A stretch of DNA of 27,916 bases. Origin: a virus. Made by a program: the position numbers and the translations under genes. The notes beneath the pieces were generated by a model. That model was not told where the DNA came from, ran no database searches, and was given only the letters and a program-made list of their open reading frames with translations. The stretch spans positions 1-27,916 of the IMG/VR virus record IMGVR_UViG_3300009481_003737; one strand, written 5' to 3'. Positions 1 through 5,585 of this stretch are shown here, in pieces (the first letter of the stretch is position 1; every line of letters begins with the position of its first letter).

Positions 1-1
1 G

Positions 2-235
2 CAGCAGTTGCGCGAGGTTCGGCTGCGGAAGCTGGTGGAGCTGGCGAGGCGTGCGCATTCGGTCGAGGCTGACAACCTGCACCGTTGGAAGCGTATGGCC
101 CAGGGGCAGACGGAGTCCTGGTTGGACGATCAGCACGGCGAGAGCGGTCAGACGAGGCGCTGGTGGTTGGTGAGCGCGGCCCGTCAGGAGTTGGACGCGA
201 TGGGCACGCTGCGCTTTGCGGAGGGTTTGGTCTGA
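2..235 (+). CDS. Hypothetical protein, 5' end outside window
   Basis: The reading frame is open from base 2; a TTG at 8 could start a 75-residue protein, but the gene more likely begins upstream of the window. The visible part is rich in Arg, Glu and Trp and looks helical (LRKLVELARRAH, then RRWWLVSAARQELDAM). No family is recognised. Its TGA stop shares one base with the ATG of the next gene, so the two are probably translated from one message. It is the first of a run of very small, tightly packed phage genes on this strand. Confidence 0.6.
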   Translation, partial: QQLREVRLRKLVELARRAHSVEADNLHRWKRMAQGQTESWLDDQHGESGQTRRWWLVSAARQELDAMGTLRFAEGLV

Positions 236-483
236 TGGCTGATCGAGACGAGCGGGAGGCTGACCTGGCGAAGCTGCAGGCCTGGGAGAAGCGTCAGGGT
301 CTGAGCAAGACGTACTTGGGGGACGGTGCCTACGTGGACATGGGCAGCTACCACGGTGAGATCGTGCTGACGACGGAGGACGGCGAGCGGGAGTTGAACC
401 GTGTGGTGCTGGGCGTGAACGAGTGGCGGGTTCTTCAGCGTTGGGCGATGGACCGTGGTTTCAGCGGGGCGGTGAGCTCGTGA
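235..483 (+). CDS. Small hypothetical phage protein (82 aa)
   Basis: The start is the ATG inside TGATG, coupled to the previous stop; a longer upstream extension in this frame only shadows the previous gene. The protein begins MADRDEREADLAKLQ, has a charged N-terminal helix, then a probable beta segment with alternating Val/Leu/Glu (GEIVLTTEDGERELNRVVLG), and ends in a helix with Trp. No catalytic motif or membrane segment is seen and no family is recognised. It sits in an operon of small accessory genes. Confidence 0.7.
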   Translation: MADRDEREADLAKLQAWEKRQGLSKTYLGDGAYVDMGSYHGEIVLTTEDGERELNRVVLGVNEWRVLQRWAMDRGFSGAVSS

Positions 484-791
484 GCGACCAAGAGAAGGGC
501 CGTGACATGCTCAGTGTGTTGCTCAAGGCATTGGAGTCTGGCCTCGACCCCGAGGTTCTCGAGGAGATGAACCAGCCGACGAAGCAGAGCGACGTGGTTC
601 TGCGTGGGATGGCCGAGGTAATGGCCGGCCTGGTCTACGCTTCGGGCACGCCCCCAAAGAGCCAGGAGATGCTGGCATCGTTCGCGTTCAGGCTGCTGCA
701 GACTGGGGCGAATACAGAGGCTCAGTGCTGGCGTGAGGCGGCGAGGACCGAGGAGCTGGCAGCGAGAGAGAAGGCCTCCCGTGACAACTGA
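480..791 (+). CDS. Small hypothetical helical protein (103 aa)
   Basis: The GTG at 480 overlaps the preceding stop as GTGA, the usual coupling in this cluster, and is preferred to a start at 423 that would lie within the previous gene. The protein starts VSDQEKGRDMLSVLLKALE and appears all-helical: an acidic N-terminal helix, a central Ala/Met-rich helix (GMAEVMAGLVYASG), and a basic C-terminal Ala/Glu/Arg helix. No known domain is recognised. The last 11 bases overlap the next gene. Confidence 0.7.
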   Translation: MSDQEKGRDMLSVLLKALESGLDPEVLEEMNQPTKQSDVVLRGMAEVMAGLVYASGTPPKSQEMLASFAFRLLQTGANTEAQCWREAARTEELAAREKASRDN

Positions 792-1023
792 GCAGCGAGG
801 CTGGCCGGCGGACACGCCGCTCCCGGACCCTGTGGCTCAGAGCATCCCGCGGCGGAGCTACGGAGCGAAGCTGAAGGACCTGGCGCGTCAGGTTGAAGAG
901 CAGGGCGACCAGTTGAACGCCTTGTCGAAGGCTCTGTGCATCCAGACGGCGGTGGTGAAGATCGAGTGCTGGGTGGTGGGGGCGTTCTGCTCGGCGTTGA
1001 TCTGCTGGGCGGCCTTCGGATGA
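781..1023 (+). CDS. Coiled-coil plus C-terminal TM protein, XhlA/holin-like layout (80 aa)
   Basis: The GTG at 781 lies just before the previous stop and gives 80 residues. Residues 1-27 are Pro/Arg-rich, about 28-52 form a short amphipathic coiled coil (LKDLARQVEEQGDQLNALSK), and 61-80 are one hydrophobic membrane span rich in Cys, Trp and Ala. A short coiled coil followed by a single C-terminal membrane helix is the architecture of XhlA-type haemolysin/holin accessory proteins. That family link is inference from topology, not from sequence identity. The next gene also encodes a single-span membrane peptide, so the pair may act together at the inner membrane. No endolysin is adjacent, which weakens a lysis role. 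Confidence 0.6.
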   Translation: MTTEQRGWPADTPLPDPVAQSIPRRSYGAKLKDLARQVEEQGDQLNALSKALCIQTAVVKIECWVVGAFCSALICWAAFG

Positions 1024-1145
1024 GCGAGCGCTGGGACGACTTCTGCCTGTGGGTGTATGCACGCCCTTTCTACGCCGCCTGGCTGTGCCTCTCTTGGGGC
1101 GTTGGTGGCTACGCGACACGACTGATTGTGGAGAGTTTGACATGA
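1020..1145 (+). CDS. Small membrane peptide (41 aa)
   Basis: The ATG at 1020 overlaps the previous TGA by four bases (ATGA). The product begins MSERWDDFCLWVYARPFY and has one probable membrane span at about residues 15-32 (YAAWLCLSWGVGGYA). An acidic N-terminus and Arg flanking the span leave the orientation uncertain. It follows a gene with a C-terminal membrane span, so a paired membrane function is possible. No family is recognised. The coupling overlaps at both ends support it as a real gene despite its size. Confidence 0.6.
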   Translation: MSERWDDFCLWVYARPFYAAWLCLSWGVGGYATRLIVESLT

Positions 1146-1705
1146 CCGATCCGCTAAACGATGGCCCTGACTGTCACGCGAGGATCAAGCAGCAGGACGC
1201 TGAGATTCGGCACCTTCAGGACGACTTGGACGCGAAGCTCACCCTGATCGGGATGCGTGAGAAGCGCATTTTCGACGTTGAACTGGAGCTCAGGAAATAC
1301 AAGAAGTCTGTGAAGCACCAGGCCAAGACGATCCGTGCTCAGGACCAAGAGCAGCTGCGTTTGCAGAGCGAGATCTCCGATCTGGAGCGCAAGATCTCCA
1401 TGAACGCGGTGACCGAGTCCGATGAACTCCATGCGGGACGGGCCCTGACCCTCCTGGCGTCGTTGGCACAGGCCCTGCGCGCCGGCTGGAACGTCAACCT
1501 GGAGCACTTCTTGCCAGCCTCTGGCGCCACGGACGCACGGTTCGCGGCATGCACCAAGCGGCACAATCCTGGGAAGTTCGGTGAGGGCCCTGTATGCAGC
1601 ATGGAGGTCAGTGAGCGCGTGCCTGAAACGGGCAGTCCAGCTGTGGACGCACGCGAGGGGCTGATGCTGGTGCTGGACAGGTTCCTTCGGGGAGCCAAGG
1701 CATGA
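1142..1705 (+). CDS. Coiled-coil protein of unknown function (187 aa)
   Basis: The ATG at 1142 overlaps the preceding stop (ATGA) and excludes an upstream extension in the same frame. Residues about 12-88 form a long charged coiled coil with regular Leu/Ile spacing (IKQQDAEIRHLQDDLDAKL and onward). The C-terminal half contains a Leu/Ala-rich helix, two Cys and His/Arg residues, and ends in a short amphipathic helix (LMLVLDRFLRGAKA). No enzyme motif is visible. The coiled coil suggests oligomerisation. It is coupled by ATGA to the zinc-knuckle gene downstream. Confidence 0.7.
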   Translation: MTDPLNDGPDCHARIKQQDAEIRHLQDDLDAKLTLIGMREKRIFDVELELRKYKKSVKHQAKTIRAQDQEQLRLQSEISDLERKISMNAVTESDELHAGRALTLLASLAQALRAGWNVNLEHFLPASGATDARFAACTKRHNPGKFGEGPVCSMEVSERVPETGSPAVDAREGLMLVLDRFLRGAKA

Positions 1706-1893
1706 ACATCCGCTGCATGTTGGGTTTTCACGCCTGGGGCCCCTGGTCTCGAGCCGCTGGTTTCATCGAGTACCGCTGGTGCGATCGCTGCGGCAAGTGC
1801 AAGTCGCGGGACGTGGTGATCCCTCTGGACGGCAGGCAGCCTGAGCACCCCGCGGACGCGGCAGTGCGCAAGGCGTGGGAGGAGCAGTCATGA
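1702..1893 (+). CDS. Zinc-knuckle-like small protein (63 aa)
   Basis: The start overlaps the previous stop (ATGA). Cys5 and His10 in a Cys-Met-Leu-Gly-Phe-His arrangement, followed by Cys27, Cys30 and Cys33 (CDRCGKC), form a likely single zinc-binding site. Small phage and prophage proteins with this C...GxHxW...CxxCG pattern are common, and their function is generally unknown. The C-terminal third is a charged helix. It could bind nucleic acid or a host protein, but nothing in the sequence decides this. It overlaps the next tiny gene by four bases. Confidence 0.7.
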   Translation: MNIRCMLGFHAWGPWSRAAGFIEYRWCDRCGKCKSRDVVIPLDGRQPEHPADAAVRKAWEEQS

Positions 1894-1988
1894 AAAACCG
1901 CAGATCGTTCTTGAAGCTGCTGGGCATGCTGCCCTTCGTGGCCAAGCCCCTGGCTGATGTTCCGTCCGATCCCCTGTCACTGGAGTAA
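1890..1988 (+). CDS. Orphan Tat-like signal peptide (32 aa)
   Basis: A 32-residue ORF starts at an ATG that overlaps the upstream stop (ATGA) and has a strong Shine-Dalgarno (GGAGGAG, about six bases upstream). The peptide begins MKNRRSFLKLLGMLPF. Residues N3-R4-R5-S6-F7-L8-K9 match the twin-arginine motif (S/T)RRxFLK except for the first position. A moderately hydrophobic stretch (LLGMLPFVA), a Lys in the c-region and a possible P-L-A cleavage site before Asp23 follow. Only about ten residues remain after the predicted cleavage. It is either a translated free Tat leader, a remnant of a lost exported protein, or a short membrane peptide that resembles one. Confidence 0.6.
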   Translation: MKNRRSFLKLLGMLPFVAKPLADVPSDPLSLE

Positions 1989-1991
1989 CGC

Positions 1992-2339
1992 ATGACCATC
2001 GACGAGCTGAAGCAGGCGCTGTGGGACCGAGGCGTGGTGCTGAATATGAAGGCCGTGCCCGACCCTTACTCGGGCGTTCCTGAGTCAACCCTGGAGGTCT
2101 ACATCGACGGCAGGATGGCTCATGACGATGTTGGCTTCGGGAGCCTCTTCGACAATGAGAAGCGGGGCCTTCTGCTCTCCCTAGCTCGCCAGAAGACGAT
2201 GCGCCTGGAGCCCAAGGGAGACGTCCTGGAATGGATGCTGGAGACGCTGGAGGAGCACATGAGCCCTGACGCTGTGTTCAGCGAGCAGACGCTGGAGGAG
2301 TGGGCCTCTGGCCATGGCTGGGAGGAGTCGGATGCCTGA
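1992..2339 (+). CDS. Hypothetical protein (115 aa)
   Basis: The ATG at 1992 lies four bases after the previous stop, with a GGAG eight bases upstream. The protein starts MTIDELKQALWDRGVVLNM, then shows a beta-hairpin-like region (STLEVYIDGRMAHDD), followed by charged helices rich in Glu and Leu. No motif or membrane segment is recognised. Its acidic C-terminal tail (EEWASGHGWEESDA) overlaps the start of the next gene by eight bases. It belongs to the same operon of small genes. Confidence 0.7.
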   Translation: MTIDELKQALWDRGVVLNMKAVPDPYSGVPESTLEVYIDGRMAHDDVGFGSLFDNEKRGLLLSLARQKTMRLEPKGDVLEWMLETLEEHMSPDAVFSEQTLEEWASGHGWEESDA

Positions 2340-2511
2340 GAAACGAGAGGTTACCCGCATCGAGATCATCGAGGCGCAGAGCCGCAAGCTGGCACGGCTG
2401 CACCGCTGGCTGCTGCTGATCCAGAGGGCACCGGAGGGCACCACTACCAAGGAGATCCAGACCATGGTTCGCAAGGCCGTCTTGGGCGAGGAGCCTCCGC
2501 TGTCATGGTGA
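2332..2511 (+). CDS. Small helical hypothetical protein (59 aa)
   Basis: The ATG at 2332 is preceded by GGAGGAG within the end of the upstream gene, a strong ribosome site. The protein starts MPEKREVTRIEIIEAQSRK and is mostly basic helix, with a Trp/Leu-rich segment (LHRWLLLIQRAPEG) and a short C-terminal helix. The size and basic charge would fit a DNA-binding or regulatory role, but no fold can be assigned. It overlaps the following gene by seven bases. Confidence 0.65.
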   Translation: MPEKREVTRIEIIEAQSRKLARLHRWLLLIQRAPEGTTTKEIQTMVRKAVLGEEPPLSW

Positions 2512-2912
2512 ACATCACGAGACTGCGCCACCTACGCGACCTACTGATGCGCGAGGCTCCGTGCCCAGGAACGCATCTCCCAGCGGGCAACGATGAGTTC
2601 GTCATGATCCCCATCCCCCTGCGGGACATCGTGACATTCATGGGCGATCTTGAGGACGCCATCACGGCGGAGCAGGAAGCACGCTCGCAGCATTCTATGA
2701 ACAGAGCGAGCGGCATCACGTTGACGATCCGCGCTCACGATGCCGCGGAACTGCGAACCTACTTAGCTGACATGTGCCCGCTTGGAGAACACTATCACTC
2801 AAACGGAGTTATAAAACGCCATGAACGACACGCAACAGACCACGCAAGTCATGCCCCTGCTCGCCAAGGAGACCCGCGCTCTTCCTGTGAGGCTGACGAC
2901 GAAGGAGGTTGA
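2505..2912 (+). CDS. Hypothetical protein (135 aa) with long 3' overlap
   Basis: The ATG at 2505 overlaps the previous stop region. The first ~105 residues look like a real protein: helical (ITRLRHLRDLLMREA), then a hydrophobic beta stretch (DEFVMIPIPLRDIVTFM) and a central helix. The last ~31 residues (from about RHERHATDHASHA) run in the shadow of the next gene, an overlap of 92 bases, and have the odd His/Arg/Ser composition typical of out-of-frame reading. Either a true long overlap exists or a stop was lost. No function is recognised. Confidence 0.6.
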   Translation: MVNITRLRHLRDLLMREAPCPGTHLPAGNDEFVMIPIPLRDIVTFMGDLEDAITAEQEARSQHSMNRASGITLTIRAHDAAELRTYLADMCPLGEHYHSNGVIKRHERHATDHASHAPARQGDPRSSCEADDEGG

Positions 2913-3204
2913 GGTTCAGTCGCGCCGGATGGCCGAGCTACTGGGTGAGATCACCGAGGAGGAGAGCGCCATCAAGGCAGCGAAGGCCGCATCCAAGGGC
3001 AAGCTCGAGGGCATGCACGAGGAGGTCCAGCGGTTGCGCGGCAACGTGATGCTGCGTGAGGAGACGCGCCAGGTGGAGTGCGAGCTGCGAGCCGACACCG
3101 TGGCCGGCCTGGCACGGTGCTTCCGCAATGACGACGGGAGCGAGACCGCCAATCGCCCGTTGACCGTCGAGGAGAAGCAGCTCAAGCTGGAGGGCCTCTC
3201 GTAA
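2821..3204 (+). CDS. Coiled-coil phage protein (127 aa)
   Basis: The ATG at 2821 is preceded by GGAG about twelve bases upstream, in a locally AT-richer stretch. After an unstructured N-terminus the protein has LPVRLTTKEVEVQSRRMAEL and a long Lys/Glu/Ala helix. It continues with a segment reading REETRQVECEL, and ends in a Leu-rich tail. A helix preceding a (V/E)xVxCE strand is a layout seen in small uncharacterised phage proteins, but no function follows from it. Its 5' end overlaps the previous gene by 92 bases, and its codon use there is normal for this genome, so this start is favoured. Confidence 0.75.
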   Translation: MNDTQQTTQVMPLLAKETRALPVRLTTKEVEVQSRRMAELLGEITEEESAIKAAKAASKGKLEGMHEEVQRLRGNVMLREETRQVECELRADTVAGLARCFRNDDGSETANRPLTVEEKQLKLEGLS

Positions 3205-3214
3205 GGAGTCTTGC

Positions 3215-3532
3215 ATGAGAATGCTGCTGATTGCCCTGCTGATGTTGTGCGTGAGTTGCGCCAGCGTCGAGCAGTACCGTGCGCTTGCGGACACGTTCGA
3301 CGTGTTCCAGGCCGAGACCTACGCGATGAACGAGGAGCTCTCGGATGCCTTTGACGAGGCGGCTCGTGATCTACGCGAGCAAGCCGACGCGCAAGAGGCT
3401 CTCCAGGAAGGCCTCAAAGACCTGGGCGGCAGCGCCATGACCCTTGGAGATGGCGGTCTCTTGGGCGCTGCTTTGCTCGCGCTGCGGCAGATCCACCGGA
3501 TGCGAAAACCGCCCCCGGACCTGAACCCCTAG
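3215..3532 (+). CDS. Small lipoprotein, candidate unimolecular spanin (105 aa)
   Basis: The ATG at 3215 has an excellent Shine-Dalgarno (AAGGAG, spacing about seven). The N-terminus MRMLLIALLMLCVSCAS is a lipoprotein signal peptide with a lipobox-like C-V-S-Cys15 (Cys instead of Leu at -3) and Ala at +2, which favours outer-membrane sorting. The mature part has a coiled coil (about 35-68) and then a Gly/Leu/Ala segment (GGLLGAALLAL, about 79-89) followed by a basic, Pro-rich tail. A lipoylated N-terminus plus a C-terminal hydrophobic segment is the layout of u-spanins such as T1 gp11. The hydrophobic segment is short, so this is a tentative reading. The stop overlaps that of the minus-strand gene in CTAG. 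Confidence 0.7.
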   Translation: MRMLLIALLMLCVSCASVEQYRALADTFDVFQAETYAMNEELSDAFDEAARDLREQADAQEALQEGLKDLGGSAMTLGDGGLLGAALLALRQIHRMRKPPPDLNP

Positions 3533-3744
3533 TCGGGCACAGCCCGCCACCGCTTGTTCCGAACGATCAGCTCTCGTATGCGCTTTCGAGTCGCCTGCGA
3601 GAGCTGCTCTTCTTTCTGGATGAACTTGAGCAGGTCGCACAGCTCGTCGTTCTGCTCCCCAGTCTTGATCCAGCACTTGGTGATGTAGTTCACCAGCGAC
3701 TCGCGCACGTCGCTCATCTTGTGTGGTTTCTTGCATCCAGCCAT
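3529..3744 (-). CDS. Lone minus-strand small helical protein (71 aa)
   Basis: This is the only convincing minus-strand gene. It starts at the ATG complementary to 3742-3744, or possibly at an internal ATG nine residues later (MSDVRESLVNYITKCW). The product is basic and helical with two Cys and an Arg/Lys-rich C-terminus (ATRKRIRELIVRNKRW). No helix-turn-helix can be called with confidence. Its stop overlaps the stop of the lipoprotein gene in a shared CTAG, and it is divergent from the next gene across about 53 bases. Its isolated orientation suggests separate expression, for example a regulator or early/moron gene, but this is inference. Confidence 0.65.
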   Translation of the reverse strand: MAGCKKPHKMSDVRESLVNYITKCWIKTGEQNDELCDLLKFIQKEEQLSQATRKRIRELIVRNKRWRAVPD

Positions 3745-3797
3745 GGCCGGAAGCTACCCAGTTGCAGGTGGTGATTCAATCTGCTTCACTTTGCTGC
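3745..3797. promoter_or_regulatory. Divergent intergenic region, possible promoters
   Basis: Fifty-three bases separate two divergent genes, so at least one promoter is expected here. On the minus strand TTGAAT and TAGCTT are spaced 17 bases apart. On the plus strand TTGCAG and TTCACT are also 17 apart. Both are weak matches to sigma-70 boxes and would give nearly leaderless messages. A small palindrome GATTCAATC (3772-3780) lies in the middle and could be an operator. Neither flanking start codon has a clear Shine-Dalgarno, which fits leaderless transcripts but does not prove them. Confidence 0.3.
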
Positions 3798-4493
3798 ATG
3801 GAACAAAAAGACGAGCAGGTCCCCGTGCCGAAAGGCCCCGTTCCCGCGAACATCATCACGCCCGCGGAATCCATCGCAGACTCAATGGCTCGCATCGCGT
3901 CCGCACTTGAGCGTAGCGTTCCCGACGAGGTGGCTGTCGGCTACACCGGCAACTTCCTGATCGGGCCGCACAGCACGCTCGAGAAGATCAAAGAGCACGG
4001 CGACAACCCGGCTGCGAAGTTGCCCGACACGCTTGACGCTCTGTGCAAGGCGCTGACCGCGCTCTTGCCGGCGATCTCCTCGCACAAGCGCCACCTGTCA
4101 GGCGTAGGCCTGGTCGATCTCATCAGCGACATCAAGGACCGGCTCACGCTGATCGCCCAGTCGCTCGACACTGCGGCAGCGCCGGCAGCCCCTCAACCTC
4201 CGCTGGATCTCTCGGGGGCTCAGGTGCCCCAGCAGCCGATGCCTCCCCAGCAGCCGCAGTCGCCGTTCCCGCCAGTGAATCCGTCGCCGCAGATGCCCAT
4301 GGGTGGGCAGACTCGCGTCGCCCATCCCGCCGAAATCCAGCCGCACGTTGCTATCGACTACGCCAACGACCCGAGTCGGGTCGACGCAGCGTGGACCGAA
4401 GGCCGCTCAATGGGCCCGGTGCTGGTCTACAACCTGGCGCACCCCGACAACGCGGGCATCGCCGAGCAGTTGGGCCAGATGAGAGGCGAGTAG
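3798..4493 (+). CDS. Pro/Gln-rich hypothetical protein (231 aa)
   Basis: The ATG at 3798 is favoured over a GTG at 3723 because the latter would overlap the minus-strand gene. Residues 1-130 are mixed, with helices (ESIADSMARIASALERS; LDALCKALTALLPAI; VDLISDIKDRLTLIAQSLD). Residues about 133-185 are a low-complexity Pro/Gln/Ala linker (PQQPMPPQQPQSPFPP). The last ~50 residues return to ordered sequence (VAIDYANDPSRVDAAW...). The two-part layout with a flexible hinge suggests a multidomain interaction protein. No enzyme motif is seen. Codon use is typical of the window. A one-base gap separates it from the next gene. Confidence 0.75.
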   Translation: MEQKDEQVPVPKGPVPANIITPAESIADSMARIASALERSVPDEVAVGYTGNFLIGPHSTLEKIKEHGDNPAAKLPDTLDALCKALTALLPAISSHKRHLSGVGLVDLISDIKDRLTLIAQSLDTAAAPAAPQPPLDLSGAQVPQQPMPPQQPQSPFPPVNPSPQMPMGGQTRVAHPAEIQPHVAIDYANDPSRVDAAWTEGRSMGPVLVYNLAHPDNAGIAEQLGQMRGE

Positions 4494-4494
4494 A

Positions 4495-4656
4495 GTGAAC
4501 CCAAGGATTCAGGCCACGGTGCGCCCGGCCCTCAAAAAGTGGCTGATGCGGGTCGCCAAACGGAACCACATGAGCCACTCCCAGGCCCTCAAGGAGCTCG
4601 TCGAGGAAGCCAAGGCCAAGGGCTGGGCGCCGTCGAGGAGCCGGCGTGGCGAGTGA
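4495..4656 (+). CDS. Ribbon-helix-helix-like DNA-binding protein (53 aa)
   Basis: A GTG at 4495, one base after the previous stop, opens a 53-residue ORF. The order strand-helix-helix is visible: NPRIQATVRPALKKWLMRVA, then a turn at about residues 24-28 (RNHMS) and a second helix SQALKELVEEAKAKG, followed by a basic tail SRSRRGE. Short proteins with this alternating strand, then two helices with a Ser/His N-cap on the second, are typical ribbon-helix-helix (Arc/MetJ/CopG-like) DNA-binding dimers. The assignment is by pattern only. It is coupled by GTGA to a winged-helix-like gene and lies about 640 bases upstream of a phased 11-bp repeat array, a possible target. Confidence 0.65.
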   Translation: MNPRIQATVRPALKKWLMRVAKRNHMSHSQALKELVEEAKAKGWAPSRSRRGE

Positions 4657-5027
4657 GCACCTGGGGGCGGTTTGAGGACGGCTGGCAGTCCAGCGTCGAC
4701 ATCGTGGGGCTGTCGCACAGCGCACGCTGTCTCCTCGCGCAGCTATGGCCCATGGCCGTGGCGAAGGTCTCGGACGCGACGCTGCCCCTCAACGGGGAGG
4801 ACGATGCGAGGCTTGAGGCCAAGTATTTAGAGCCCACGTTCCTTGCCGGTCGGTGCGGGATGACGGCAGAGCAGGTCGGTGAGTTCATGATCGAGCTGAT
4901 CGAGGCCGGACGGGTTCTGTCACCAGTCGGCGACGGCCACTGGACCATCGTTGGGGTCTGGAAGATGAACCGCGTGGCCGTGAAGGACCGGGTCTACCGG
5001 GCCAATAAAGCGAAGAGGGCCAAGTGA
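4653..5027 (+). CDS. Winged-helix-like protein, possible replication or regulatory factor (124 aa)
   Basis: The GTG at 4653 overlaps the previous stop (GTGA); longer starts fall inside the upstream gene. The protein opens STWGRFEDGWQSSVDIVGLS. It has a helix (SARCLLAQLWPMAVAKV), an acidic loop, a helix-turn-helix-like stretch (CGMTAEQVGEFMIELIEAG) and a beta wing (RVLSPVGDGHWTIVGVWK), then a basic C-terminal tail. This is the layout of the winged-helix N-terminal domains of phage replisome organisers and related DNA-binding proteins. Here only the DNA-binding part is present. It is coupled to the next gene by another GTGA. Confidence 0.65.
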   Translation: MSTWGRFEDGWQSSVDIVGLSHSARCLLAQLWPMAVAKVSDATLPLNGEDDARLEAKYLEPTFLAGRCGMTAEQVGEFMIELIEAGRVLSPVGDGHWTIVGVWKMNRVAVKDRVYRANKAKRAK

Positions 5028-5272
5028 GCAAGCTGCACCGAGTCGAGCTCGTCGGCGGGAAGCACGACGGGACGGTGATCGAGATTCCTGAGCTCCGCGA
5101 GAAGCTCATGATCCCCCTGGACCGGACGGACGGCGAGCTGCTCAAGAAGGGCGGTTTCACCAGTGCGCCGAGCGACCACATGCGCCTTGTCACCTACCTG
5201 CACGACGGCTCCACGCCGGACCTGCACATCCGCTACACAGTCGACTGGCTTCAGCGGAACTGGAGCGCCTGA
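5024..5272 (+). CDS. Small hypothetical protein (82 aa)
   Basis: It starts at GTG 5024 within GTGA. The protein begins VSKLHRVELVGGKHDGTVIE, and reads as a small beta-rich domain: short strands around Val/Ile-rich segments, a Gly-rich turn and a final HIRYTVDWLQRNW strand/helix. The VELVGGxxDG start is a pattern I associate with small uncharacterised phage proteins, without a known role. It is the last gene before the 430-base repeat region, so it closes the RHH/winged-helix operon. Confidence 0.65.
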   Translation: MSKLHRVELVGGKHDGTVIEIPELREKLMIPLDRTDGELLKKGGFTSAPSDHMRLVTYLHDGSTPDLHIRYTVDWLQRNWSA

Positions 5273-5290
5273 GCACGCACTTTTCGCCCG

Positions 5291-5389
5291 TCGCGATCGA
5301 ATCGCGATCGAATCGCGATCGAATCGCGGGGGGGTCGCGGACCAGTCGCGGGGGGTGCGCGGAGGACTCGCGGGGGGTGCGCGGAGGTC
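5291..5389 (+). repeat. Phased 11-bp repeat array A (9 units)
   Basis: Ninety-nine bases divide exactly into nine 11-bp units, each starting (T/G)CGCG. Units 1-3 are identical (TCGCGATCGAA). Units 4-9 keep the CGCG core but have G-rich tails (for example TCGCGGGGGGT followed by GCGCGGAGGAC), so units 6-7 and 8-9 form two near-identical 22-bp repeats. The period equals roughly one helical turn, which places the cores on one face of the DNA. No convincing gene overlaps it. Candidate roles are a packaging recognition site, an iteron-like origin, or an operator for the RHH protein encoded upstream. Confidence 0.85.
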
Positions 5390-5496
5390 GCTCTGCCGCT
5401 CGGCCAGCCGGCTGAAATCCTGCTGATCGACGCTCGCCGTCCTTGAGCTCGTGTGCTCGAAACCCTCCATAGCGTGCCGAAAACAGCCTTCAAGGC

Positions 5497-5551
5497 CGCG
5501 ATTCCAACGCGATTCGATCGCGATTCGTCCGCGATTCGATCGCGATTCCAA
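5497..5551 (-). repeat. Inverted phased 11-bp repeat array B (5 units)
   Basis: Five contiguous 11-bp units, CGCGATTCCAA, CGCGATTCGAT, CGCGATTCGTC, CGCGATTCGAT and CGCGATTCCAA, followed by CGCG. The set is symmetrical (outer pair, inner pair, centre). Read on the minus strand they contain the same ATCGAATCGCG element as array A, so A and B are inverted relative to each other across about 107 bases. The two arrays could pair as an imperfect stem of some 45 bp in single-stranded DNA or RNA, or both could be bound by one oligomeric protein that loops the DNA. Confidence 0.85.
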
Positions 5552-5560
5552 CGCGACGCT

Positions 5561-5585
5561 ACGTTACGAGACGGGACGAGACGCC
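5561..5585 (+). repeat. Five ACGNN 5-bp tandem repeats
   Basis: Five successive pentamers (ACGTT, ACGAG, ACGGG, ACGAG, ACGCC) follow array B directly. The 5-bp period is about half of 11, so every second unit again falls on roughly one DNA face. It may be a diverged extension of the same repeat system. It is short, and could also be chance in GC-rich DNA. Confidence 0.5.
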
